Assembly: GCF_004745945.1 (NCBI RefSeq)
Contig: NZ_SRLE01000009.1
Coordinates: 186,001-250,000 of the forward strand
Origin: Mangrovimicrobium sediminis
GTDB taxonomy: Bacteria > Pseudomonadota > Gammaproteobacteria > Pseudomonadales > Halieaceae
DNA: 64,000 nucleotides
Direction of reading: 5' to 3'
Positions 10,208-19,034 of this stretch are shown here, in pieces. The translations under genes and the position numbers were made by a program. Under the pieces are notes generated by a model. That model worked only from the letters and a program-made list of their open reading frames with translations. It searched no databases and was not told the origin of the DNA. Each line of letters opens with the position of its first letter. The first letter of the stretch is position 1.

Positions 10208-11491
10208 TCAGTCGGCGTTCGCGGCGCAGCGCTGCGCCAGTGCGATGAAAAACGCCGCATACTGCTGGTGGCCGCCGGGGAAGATCGCGTTCAAATGGAG
10301 CGGGTCCCCGGGGTCGGTGATCGAGGCCAGCGCGTCCAGCGACACACTGACAGCGTCCGCCGCCGGCGGCGGATGCACGCCGGGACGGTCCAGTTCGCCG
10401 CCGCTGCTGTCGACGAACAGTACGGCGCTGTCACTGCCCATACGCTGGCCCAATGCCTGCACCAGGGTCAGGAAGCCGCGGTCGCTGCCGCCGCGCGAAT
10501 AACTCACGCTGCCGTTGTCCGACTGCGGGTTCGAGGTCAGGGTGTCGCCCACACCGACCAGGCTGGGCATGAGCGCCGGGTCGAAGGCGCCCTCGGCCAA
10601 CGCCAGCAGCGCCTCGCGCGAGTGCGGCGCGTTGCGCGCGTTAAACCCTTCACCCAGCGGATACTCCCCGGTCTGGATGTAGTAGTAATCGTTGAGCAGG
10701 ACCAGCACGCCGACCTCCTTGATCGCCCCGCGCAGCATGAACTGGAAGTCGGTGGTGCCCATGTCGCTGGACGTGGCCGGTTTCAAGCGCTCGCGCCCGT
10801 TCGCGTCGCTGCCCAGGTTGGGCGCCAGGTGCACAAAGAACGACTCGCCGAGGCCGCGCTGCTGGGCGAGTGCAAGGAGTTCATCCATCAACGCTGCGGC
10901 CGTGTCCTGCACCTCGCGGTAGCGTGCCGGCGCCGCGGCGAAGTGGCTGTGCAGCACACCGATGTTCAGGGTCGGCGAGACGGCGTTGTCCAACACTGCC
11001 ACCGCCAGCAGGTGCTCGATATCCGCTGCCGGCAGTGCGAATGGCGGCGCGGCCAGGATCTCGCCCAGGCGTTGGTGCAGAATCGCCGGCACCTCGGCGA
11101 GAAAGGCCATTTCCCGATCGGAAACCCCCGGGTGTGAGATGCGGCCGAAGCAATCCTGGAACTGCACGCCCCCCGCCGCAAGGCCGGGCAGGTACAGGCC
11201 GAGTTCGCGGGCCCGACCCGGCTCGCTGGCGGCGAAAACGCTCTCGACGATGCTGTTCACGCCACGGCTGCCGATGTGCTCGCCGTTGGTAAGCACGTAG
11301 AAACGCCCGGCCATCTGCTTGCAGGCCTCGATGTAGCGCGGGTCCATGCTGCGCTGGCGCGGGTCGCGCACCAGGCCCATGCAGACGCCGTCGAGGTCCT
11401 GGATGATCAGCAGGCGGCGCTGGGACGCCAGTGACTGCAATAGCTCGCCGTGTTCCAGCGAGTAGCTGAACTGGTTGAGTGGTCTGGGCAT
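10208..11491 (-). CDS. stpA: Glucosylglycerol 3-phosphatase
   Basis: Dephosphorylates glucosylglycerol-phosphate to the compatible solute glucosylglycerol, the second step after GgpS. The 427-residue length matches the cyanobacterial enzyme. The HAD-like nucleophile motif is QDLDGVCMGLV (Asp32/Asp34). Characteristic family blocks are FYVLTNGEHIG, LYLPGLAAGGVQ, SFFVHLAPNLG, GTTDFQFMLRGAIKE, PSLVGVGDT and a closing NAIFPGGHQQY. The assignment rests on recalled similarity to Synechocystis StpA along the whole length. The gene is single, next to an SDR gene with the same orientation; no ggpS or transporter is in the window, so the partner synthase must be elsewhere or the substrate differs. Confidence 0.88.
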   Translation of the reverse strand: MPRPLNQFSYSLEHGELLQSLASQRRLLIIQDLDGVCMGLVRDPRQRSMDPRYIEACKQMAGRFYVLTNGEHIGSRGVNSIVESVFAASEPGRARELGLYLPGLAAGGVQFQDCFGRISHPGVSDREMAFLAEVPAILHQRLGEILAAPPFALPAADIEHLLAVAVLDNAVSPTLNIGVLHSHFAAAPARYREVQDTAAALMDELLALAQQRGLGESFFVHLAPNLGSDANGRERLKPATSSDMGTTDFQFMLRGAIKEVGVLVLLNDYYYIQTGEYPLGEGFNARNAPHSREALLALAEGAFDPALMPSLVGVGDTLTSNPQSDNGSVSYSRGGSDRGFLTLVQALGQRMGSDSAVLFVDSSGGELDRPGVHPPPAADAVSVSLDALASITDPGDPLHLNAIFPGGHQQYAAFFIALAQRCAANAD

Positions 11492-11575
11492 AGCACGAGT
11501 GTACTTGGCCGGAGCGGCGCTGTCCCGATCTTGCGCTGTGGAGGGCGCGTGCCGTTGTGCGATTTAGACCTTGTC

Positions 11576-12454
11576 CTACGTCGCCCGCAGGGCCGCGCGC
11601 TCAGCCAGCACCTGTGAGTACCCGGCGCGGAAGTCCGGGTAGCGCAGGTGGTAACCGCTGGCGTGCAGGCGCTGGTTGCGACAGCGCTTGTGCCCGCTAT
11701 CGGCAGCCGGGGCGATGGGCGTCAGCGGCGATGCGAGGCCGAGTTGCTGCGCCAGCCAGGTGTCCACGGTGTGCGCGGGCGCGGGGTCGTCATCGCTGCA
11801 GGTGTACACCGGTTCCACCGCTGCATCGTCGGCTTCCAGCAGGTGGACGAGAAACCCCGCGGCATCGTCCCGGTGGATACGATTGGTGTAGCGCAATGGC
11901 TTCTCGGCGGCGACTTCACCGCGGGCGATACGCGAGAGCAGGCGGCCGTCCGGTGCACCGTAGATACCCGAGCAGCGCACCACGCTCACCGGCAGGCCGG
12001 AAGCCAACAGCGCATCCTCGGCGGCGATGATGGCCAGGGCACGTTCATCCTCGCTCGACAGGGGCGCGCTTTCGTCGACCCAGCCGCCCTCGCGCTCGGC
12101 ATACACCCGCGTACTGGAGACCATCAACACCCGGCGCGGCCGGTGACCGCCAAGTCCGCGCAGCAGGTTGGCGGCCGCCGCGGCGAATCCGCGCCGGTAG
12201 CCGTCCACGTCGCGGCCGCTGGGGGTGAAGGTCGCCAGTACGCAATCCGGCGCCAGCGCCGCGGCGAAGTCGAGACCGCCCGCGGCGGCGTAATCCGCCG
12301 CATGCCGACCAAAAGCGGCGGGCAGCGCATCGACATTGCGCCGCACGCCGTCGACGCGCCAGCCCCGCTGCAGCAGTTGCGTTCCCGCGCGAATGCCGAG
12401 GTCGCCGCAACCGACGACGAGCAGGGAGGATGTCGAGCTGGAGGGTTCGGCCAT
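11576..12454 (-). CDS. SDR-family NAD(P)-binding protein (YeeZ-like)
   Basis: A 292-residue atypical short-chain dehydrogenase/epimerase-like protein. The N-terminus has a Rossmann nucleotide loop GCGDLGIRAG (about residues 15-24). Then come a SSTRVYAE segment holding the candidate catalytic Tyr, VRCSGIYGAPDGRL at the usual substrate-loop position and NRIHRDDAAGFLVHLLE, which is diagnostic of the YeeZ/NAD-dependent epimerase group. No reaction is established for this group with certainty. It lies upstream of stpA on the same strand with an 84-bp gap, and is divergent from the glycosyltransferase gene. A functional tie to glucosylglycerol is possible but unsupported. Confidence 0.85.
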   Translation of the reverse strand: MAEPSSSTSSLLVVGCGDLGIRAGTQLLQRGWRVDGVRRNVDALPAAFGRHAADYAAAGGLDFAAALAPDCVLATFTPSGRDVDGYRRGFAAAAANLLRGLGGHRPRRVLMVSSTRVYAEREGGWVDESAPLSSEDERALAIIAAEDALLASGLPVSVVRCSGIYGAPDGRLLSRIARGEVAAEKPLRYTNRIHRDDAAGFLVHLLEADDAAVEPVYTCSDDDPAPAHTVDTWLAQQLGLASPLTPIAPAADSGHKRCRNQRLHASGYHLRYPDFRAGYSQVLAERAALRAT

Positions 12455-12637
12455 GCCGGATTTCCTGTTGCTGGTTGTGTGGCTGGTCTGCCTGTTGCGT
12501 CGATACCCGGGCGCCCGGTCACCGCCAAAGCGGTTTGCACCGCATCGGGAACACGCGGCAGCACGCTGCGGCTCCAGTGCCCGTAACGATACCAGAACGG
12601 CTATTTCTGGCCAGCGGGCACCGGCTCGACTACCATA

Positions 12638-13840
12638 GTGCTTTCCCGCGGTATTTCCAGAATGTCTTCACCACGCATCGCCGTCTGCATTCCAGCCTAC
12701 AACGCACGCAAGACGCTAGACAGCACACTCGCCTCGGTACAGCGGCAGAGCTGGCCGAACCTCGAGATCGTCATCTGCGTCGACCCTTCGCGCGACGGCA
12801 CCCTGCGTCGCGCGCGCAAGCATGCGCGCCACGACAGCCGCATCCGCGTACTGGAAAACCGCGAGCGCCTGGGCTGGGCCGGCAACGTGCGCGAGACCAT
12901 CGCCAGCATCGACAGCGACTGGTGGAGCGTACTGCCCCAGGACGACCTGTGGCACCCCGATTACCTGACCGCCCTGTGGCAGCGCCTGCAGCAGTCGGGC
13001 GCGGATTTCAGCTACTGCGACCTGCAGGCCTTCGCCGGCCGCGTGATCTTCGGCACCCAGGTCGCGCCGGACTTCGACAGCGCCGACACGCGCATCCGCC
13101 TGCGCACCTACTGCTCCAGCGTCGCCAATCCCAACCTGTGGCACGGGCTGTTCCCTGCGGCGCTGGCTCGCGATCTGCCTTTCCCCGCGGAACCGTTCAA
13201 TTTTCCGGCACTGGACAACCTCTGGTCGCATCGCGTGCTGTGCCACTACCGCGGCGCGCGCCTGCCGCAGGCCCTGTATTTCAAGCGCACCGGGGATGCC
13301 AGCATCCCCACCTGCACCGGCTGGTGGAGCACCAGTGGCGACCCGCAACAGCGCGCCGCGCACTGGCTCAACGTCACCGAACAGATGCAGGCGGACGCGC
13401 AGGCGGTGACCGGGGAGGACAACACACTGACCGACGCACTCGGCCTGGCCATGGACGCACGCGCCTGGGTGCCGCCGCTGCTGCGCGCCAACCCCAGGGA
13501 AGAACAACGCCTGTACCGCGAGCGACGCCCCGCCGACGACGCCCCGGACAGCCCGGAAACCAGCCTGGGCTGGCTGCTCGCCTCGCGCTGCTCACAGGCC
13601 CGCGGCGACACACCCGCCGCCCTGTTCGAAGCGCAGCGCGCCACCGGCTGCGCCGACGCCAACTGGCGCGTGTGGCAGAACCTGGCGCGCCTGCATGTCG
13701 ATAGCGGCGACGTGTTCCGCGCCCAGGAGGTACTGCACGAGGCCGCGACGCTGCACCCCAACCAGTTCCAGTTGGGACTGCTCGCACGCGGCGTGGCCAA
13801 CAATATTCTCGGCCAGGCGCTGGAGGATCGCACAGCATGA
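12638..13840 (+). CDS. Family 2 glycosyltransferase with C-terminal TPR-like extension
   Basis: A 400-residue GT-A-fold protein. Residues about 12-110 have the GT2 core: AVCIPAYNARKTLDSTLASV, VCVDPSRDGT-like nucleotide-binding Asp, and QDDLWHPDYL with the metal-binding DD pair. The region 300-395 is helical with TPR-like spacing (LGWLLASRCSQARGDTPAALFEA, NLARLHVDSGDVFRAQEVLHEAA). The given start is GTG; an ATG eight codons on (12662) is equally plausible because no clear ribosome site is seen. Its stop overlaps the next gene in an ATGA junction, so both are translated together. It may transfer a sugar to a small acceptor or glycan modified by the partner oxidoreductase; that is inference. Confidence 0.82.
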   Translation: MLSRGISRMSSPRIAVCIPAYNARKTLDSTLASVQRQSWPNLEIVICVDPSRDGTLRRARKHARHDSRIRVLENRERLGWAGNVRETIASIDSDWWSVLPQDDLWHPDYLTALWQRLQQSGADFSYCDLQAFAGRVIFGTQVAPDFDSADTRIRLRTYCSSVANPNLWHGLFPAALARDLPFPAEPFNFPALDNLWSHRVLCHYRGARLPQALYFKRTGDASIPTCTGWWSTSGDPQQRAAHWLNVTEQMQADAQAVTGEDNTLTDALGLAMDARAWVPPLLRANPREEQRLYRERRPADDAPDSPETSLGWLLASRCSQARGDTPAALFEAQRATGCADANWRVWQNLARLHVDSGDVFRAQEVLHEAATLHPNQFQLGLLARGVANNILGQALEDRTA

Positions 13841-15087
13841 AAGTCGCCATCATCGGTGCCGGCCTGGCCGGCACCAGCGCAGCCCAGGCCCTCACCCTGC
13901 AGGGAATCGAGGTCGATTTGTTCGACGCGCGCCCCGGCCCCATGCACGGCGCCTCGCGCTGGAACGAGGGCAAACTGCACCTGGGCTACGTGTTCGCCAA
14001 GGACCGCAGCCTGGCCACCGCAAGCGCCATGATCGAGGGCTCCTGCAGCTTCTTCCCCATCCTGCGCACACTGTTCGGCGAGCAAGTACCGGCGCGTACT
14101 TCGCGCCCGTTCACCTACGACGTTATAGCAAGTGGCCAGTTGACCCCTGATGCCGTGCGCGCACAGTTCGCCGCTATCGACCAACTGCTTGCCGCGCAAC
14201 CGGCCCTGGCAGCGGGCTACCCGGCACCGCTTTGGCCCAGCAGCGACGCGCCCTCCGCCAGCGGCCGCACCAGCGAGCAGGTACAGGCCTCGCTGCTCAC
14301 CCCCGAGGTGTGCATCGAGATCCACTCCTTGTCGACCTGGCTGCGCCGCGCCCTGGCGGACAACCCCCGGCTGCGCGTATTCGGCGACAGCCGCGTGCAA
14401 CGCATCGAGCGACTGGCAGACGAGCGCTTCGCCCTGCACGGCAACCTGCCGCCGGACCTGCCCCGCTACTCCCACGTGATCAACGCCGCCTGGGAGGGAC
14501 GCCTGGCCCTGGATGAGAGCGTCGCCCACCCGCTGCCCCCGGACTGGAACTTCCGCTACAAGCTGGCCATCCACTTCCGCGACATCCCCGCAGATTTCGA
14601 CCTGCCGCCCTGCACGGGCGTGCTCGGCGAATACGGCGACGCGGTCTACTTCCCGGACGGCACGTTCTACCTCTCCTGGTACCCGGCCTGTCGCATGTTG
14701 TTCAGCCGCGACGTACTTCCCCCCGGTATCGAAGACCCGCAGGGCACCGAAGCGGACAAGCTGTTCGACGAGGCCCTCACCGGCGCCTGCTCGCTCTGGC
14801 CGCAACTGGACCGCCTGCGCGAGTACCGCGACCACGCGGTGATTCGCGGCGGCTACATCTACACCCGCGGCGGCACGGACATCAAGGACCCGGACAGTCT
14901 CCTCCACACCCGCGACCGCATCGGCCTCACGGCCACCGGCAACTACCTCTCGGTGGATACCGGCAAACTGTGCACGGCACCGCTGATGGGCCTGCTCGCC
15001 GCGGCCGAGGTCTGCCCGCAGTGGGGCGATGCTGTCGAAGCGCTGCGGCGTGGTGCGGCTGTGGAGTGCGACGCGCCCGTCGCTTGA
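13837..15087 (+). CDS. FAD-dependent oxidoreductase coupled to the glycosyltransferase
   Basis: A 416-residue flavoprotein. It opens with the FAD dinucleotide fold (VAIIGAGLAGTSAAQAL, then the acidic residue in EVDLFDARPG). It continues with GASRWNEGKLHLGYVFAKD, reminiscent of D-amino-acid-oxidase-like enzymes. The C-terminal FAD-contact stretch ends TGNYLSVDTGKLCTAPLMGLLAAAEV. No signal peptide or membrane helix is seen. The ATGA overlap with the GT2 gene shows translational coupling. I do not recognise a named enzyme. A joint pathway with the glycosyltransferase is likely, but the substrate is unknown. Confidence 0.8.
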   Translation: MKVAIIGAGLAGTSAAQALTLQGIEVDLFDARPGPMHGASRWNEGKLHLGYVFAKDRSLATASAMIEGSCSFFPILRTLFGEQVPARTSRPFTYDVIASGQLTPDAVRAQFAAIDQLLAAQPALAAGYPAPLWPSSDAPSASGRTSEQVQASLLTPEVCIEIHSLSTWLRRALADNPRLRVFGDSRVQRIERLADERFALHGNLPPDLPRYSHVINAAWEGRLALDESVAHPLPPDWNFRYKLAIHFRDIPADFDLPPCTGVLGEYGDAVYFPDGTFYLSWYPACRMLFSRDVLPPGIEDPQGTEADKLFDEALTGACSLWPQLDRLREYRDHAVIRGGYIYTRGGTDIKDPDSLLHTRDRIGLTATGNYLSVDTGKLCTAPLMGLLAAAEVCPQWGDAVEALRRGAAVECDAPVA

Positions 15088-15118
15088 GGCTCGTTCCTTG
15101 GGTATTGGGCGCTGGCCT

Positions 15119-15177
15119 GGAGTGTCCCCCCTTCCAGGGTTCGAAAAGCTCACTCACCCTGGAAGGGGGGACACTCC
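15119..15177. repeat. Perfect 22-bp inverted repeat, 15-nt loop
   Basis: The arms 15119-15140 and 15156-15177 are perfectly complementary (outer end GGAGTGTCCCCCC). No T-run follows, so it is not a standard terminator. It lies 31 bp after the FAD-oxidoreductase stop, a REP-like position. Confidence 0.85.
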
Positions 15178-15281
15178 CGGCCCCGCAACATCTGGCTCGT
15201 CGCGAGACTGCTACGGGTTCCGTTCGCCACTGACGGCCCGGCAGCGGGCGCGTCGGCCGCTCCAGTCCGGCGCCGCTCCGC

Positions 15282-15725
15282 GGTGCCCTCAGTTGGTCGG
15301 CAGCCCGCAAGCGGTCTCCCTCCACGCCCTCGGCGCCAGACGTGATTTCCGCGGCCAACGCGCCCGCTGCCGGTCCTTGGGTTGGGCGAGTTTGGAGATT
15401 TGGAGTTTCTGGCTGGCGGGCTTGGGAGAGTACGAGCCGTTGAATCGGAATCTGCGCGCGAGTTTTCGTATTCCCGCATAAGCTTGCTCAAAATTTCGGG
15501 CTACAGACCCTCGCGCCAAACAACACCGCCAACTCGCAACTCCGACTCTCGAACCCCGAAGCCCGAAGCCCCAACCGCCAACTGCCAACCCAGCGAGCCA
15601 ACCAACCCAAAACATCGAGCCGCAAGTGCCGGGAGACGGGCGGGTGGAGCGCTCGCAAAAGACGCGCCGAGGGCGTGGAGGGAGACAGCGAAGCGCTTTA
15701 AGGCTCCCGACCAACCGAGGGCACC
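15282..15725. repeat. Long-range imperfect inverted repeat
   Basis: 15282-15300 pairs with 15707-15725 (one mismatch) and 15314-15336 pairs with 15664-15686 (23 bp, perfect). These are two copies of one element of about 60 bp or more in opposite orientation around a centre near 15.5 kb. Confidence 0.75.
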
Positions 15726-15772
15726 CCGGAGGGGCGCGATCTTAAGAGCGCTCCGCCCGCGGGTCTCCCGGC
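15628..15772. repeat. 27-bp imperfect inverted repeat enclosing one arm of the long-range repeat
   Basis: 15628-15654 and 15746-15772 are complementary with three mismatches in 27 (GCCGGGAGAC at the outer end, GGAGCGCTC at the inner end). The element is nested with the 15282-15725 pair. Confidence 0.75.
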
Positions 15773-15830
15773 AACTCTCGCAACCCCCGGGCTCGGCGGA
15801 CGATCACCGGTGGGGTAGCACCTGCAAGAG

Positions 15831-15905
15831 GCAGCCGTGGGCGTGCCATGCCCCCGACGCGACTGAGCTTTTGGAGCGACGGGGGCATGGCACGCCCGCG
15901 GCTGC
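15831..15905. repeat. 26-bp near-perfect inverted repeat
   Basis: The arms 15831-15856 and 15880-15905 pair with one mismatch in 26 (GCAGCCG outer end, GCATGGCACGCCC inside the right arm) around a 23-nt loop. It sits just beyond the pnt operon terminator. Confidence 0.8.
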
Positions 15906-15928
15906 CGCCAAACTACCCCGAACCCAGC

Positions 15929-15960
15929 CAAAAAAAACGCCAGCAAAAGCCGGCGTTTTC
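15929..15960 (-). terminator. Terminator of the pnt operon
   Basis: On the minus strand AAAACGCC and GGCGTTTT (plus-strand 15952-15959 and 15934-15941) form a stem followed by a T-rich run. It lies 18 bp past the pntB stop. Confidence 0.8.
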
Positions 15961-15977
15961 CCAGAACCCCCAAAGCG

Positions 15978-17333
15978 TCAATCGCCAAACTCGCGAACCA
16001 GACCCGAAATTGACTCCTTCGCGTCCCCAAACAACATCCGGGTATTGTCCTTGTAGAACAGCGGATTCTCGATCCCCGCAAACCCCGAGGCCATGGAACG
16101 CTTGAGCACAAACACCGTGCGCGCCTTGTCCACGTTGATCACCGGCATGCCGTAGATCGGCGAGGACTCGACCTCGCGCGCCGCCGGGTTGACCACGTCG
16201 TTGGCGCCGATGACGATACACACGTCGATCGTTTCCATGCGCGGGTTGATGTCGTCCATCTCCAGCAGCTGGTCGTAGGGCACATCGGCTTCGGCCAGCA
16301 GCACGTTCATGTGGCCGGGCATCCGGCCGGCGACCGGGTGGATACCGAAGTTCACTTCCGCGCCGTTTTTCTCCAGCTCTTCCATCAGCTCCTTCACCAC
16401 GTGCTGCGCCTGGGCCACCGCCATGCCGTAACCGGGCACGATGGCGACGCTGCTCGCAGCTTCCAGTACGTAGAAGGCGTCTTCCGCGGAGATCGGCTTG
16501 ATTTCGCCCTCCACTTTCGCAGTTTCCACCTTGCCGGAGCCAAAGCCGGAGAACAGTACGTTGGAGAGCGAGCGGTTCATCGCCTTGCACATGATCTGGG
16601 TCAGGATGATGCCCGAGGCCCCCACCAGCGAGCCGGCGACGATCAGGATGTTGTTGTTCACCGCGAAACCGGCGGCACAGGCCGCAAGACCGGAATAGGA
16701 GTTCAGCAGAGAGATCACCACCGGCATGTCGGCGCCGCCGATGGGAATGACCGCCATGATGCCGAACCACAGGGACAGGGCGACGACGATGTACAGCCAG
16801 AGGTGATTGCTAGGTTCGATGCAGAACATCACCGCGCTGCCCACGATGCCGGCGACGATCAGGCTGTTGACGACCTGCTGGCCGGGGAACAGCACGGCGC
16901 CGCTGCCGATGGTCTCGGACAACTTGCCGTAAGCGATCAGGGAGCCGGTGAAGGTCATGCCACCGATCAGGATGGACAGGACGATGGTCACCAGGGTGAA
17001 AGTGCTGGCGCCGCCGGACAGCGCCGCCCAGCCGACCAGCAGGGAGGCCATGCCGCCGAAGCCGTTGAACAGGGCGACCATCTCCGGCATGGAGGTCATC
17101 TTGACCAGCCGTGCGGCGGCTACACCGACGGCGCCACCGACCAGGATGCCAGCGACGATCCACTGGTATTCGACGATGCCCTGGTCGAGCAGGGCGGCGA
17201 CGACCGCCACCAGCATGCCGATGGCAGAAATCATGTTGCCGCGGCGGGCAGTTGCCGGTGAGCCGAGTTTCTTCAGGCCGAGAATGAACAGCGCGGCCGA
17301 TACCACATAGGCAAATTGAATCAGGTTATCCAT
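15978..17333 (-). CDS. pntB: Proton-translocating NAD(P)+ transhydrogenase, beta subunit
   Basis: Part of the inner-membrane transhydrogenase that uses proton motive force to drive NADH + NADP+ to NAD+ + NADPH. The 451 residues comprise nine or so N-terminal membrane helices (from about residue 5 to 260, with MISAIGMLVAVVAAL and GGMTFTGSLIAYGKL). The C-terminal NADP(H)-binding domain III has VIVPGYGMAVAQAQ-like, GIHPVAGRMPGHMNVLLAEADVPYD and FVLKRSMASGFAGIENPLFY, all hallmark motifs. Length is close to the usual ~460. It is the last of three genes pntAA-pntAB-pntB. Confidence 0.97.
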   Translation of the reverse strand: MDNLIQFAYVVSAALFILGLKKLGSPATARRGNMISAIGMLVAVVAALLDQGIVEYQWIVAGILVGGAVGVAAARLVKMTSMPEMVALFNGFGGMASLLVGWAALSGGASTFTLVTIVLSILIGGMTFTGSLIAYGKLSETIGSGAVLFPGQQVVNSLIVAGIVGSAVMFCIEPSNHLWLYIVVALSLWFGIMAVIPIGGADMPVVISLLNSYSGLAACAAGFAVNNNILIVAGSLVGASGIILTQIMCKAMNRSLSNVLFSGFGSGKVETAKVEGEIKPISAEDAFYVLEAASSVAIVPGYGMAVAQAQHVVKELMEELEKNGAEVNFGIHPVAGRMPGHMNVLLAEADVPYDQLLEMDDINPRMETIDVCIVIGANDVVNPAAREVESSPIYGMPVINVDKARTVFVLKRSMASGFAGIENPLFYKDNTRMLFGDAKESISGLVREFGD

Positions 17334-17339
17334 CTCGGC

Positions 17340-17621
17340 TTAGCTCCCCTTCTTCTTGAACATGGCGAGCATGCGGTCGGTCACCAGGTAGCCACCCACC
17401 ACGTTGATCGTGGCGAGGGCCACGGCGCCGGCGCCGAGCCAGTTGGCGAGGTCCTGCTGGCCGGTACCGGCCAGGCTGACCGCACCCACCAGGGTGATGC
17501 CGGAAATCGCGTTGGCACCGGACATCAGCGGCGTGTGCAGTGTGGCCGGTACCTTGTTGATCAGTTCGAAGCCCAGGAAGATGGACAACATGAGGATAAA
17601 TGTCAGGAATGCAGCTATCAC
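17340..17621 (-). CDS. pntAB: NAD(P)+ transhydrogenase, alpha-2 (membrane) subunit
   Basis: A 93-residue membrane subunit equivalent to the C-terminal membrane part of E. coli PntA. Three hydrophobic helices are visible (about 4-22, 35-55, 60-80), with the signatures PATLHTPLMSGANAISGITLVGA and INVVGGYLVTDRMLAMF. It starts with GTG behind a purine-rich stretch. It lies 2 bp after pntAA and 6 bp before pntB, so the three are one operon. Splitting PntA into two proteins is usual in many proteobacteria. Confidence 0.95.
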   Translation of the reverse strand: MIAAFLTFILMLSIFLGFELINKVPATLHTPLMSGANAISGITLVGAVSLAGTGQQDLANWLGAGAVALATINVVGGYLVTDRMLAMFKKKGS

Positions 17622-17623
17622 GG

Positions 17624-18766
<1,143 letters not shown>

Positions 18767-19034
18767 TGCGCTTGTCTCCCCCCACTAAAACAGAAACTGT
18801 GTCCCGCCAGCAGCCTGGCGGCAGCGGTGAGCACCCTGGGGCGCCCTTATTTTTAGTACCACGCCGTCCGTATTCCGGTGTGTTCCCGACGGGCAGCGCG
18901 CTACTCTAGCATAGCCAACTGTATGCAGGAATGATGCCGGGGATTCACCGGCTGAATGGCCCGGATGGCCAAAACGGCGGCAACTGTACCCCAAACGGGG
19001 CTCGTTTTCTATAAAAACAAACATGATGGTTTGT

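Larger units (their letters stand above)
15088..15930. other. Gene-free region built of large inverted repeats
   Basis: About 840 bp without a credible gene. Short open frames here have no recognisable motifs and mirror the repeats. It contains four inverted repeats, listed separately, and strand-asymmetric C/A-rich (15520-15615) and G/T-rich (15375-15430) stretches placed symmetrically about a centre near 15.49-15.5 kb. The overall look is a cluster of extragenic palindromic elements, possibly transcribed as structured RNA. Confidence 0.65.

Noticed and set aside
15260..16111. Several 85-225-codon frames in the palindromic region
   Set aside because: None has a ribosome site or recognisable domain. 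They overlap inverted repeats and the pnt terminator, and some run into pntB antisense.
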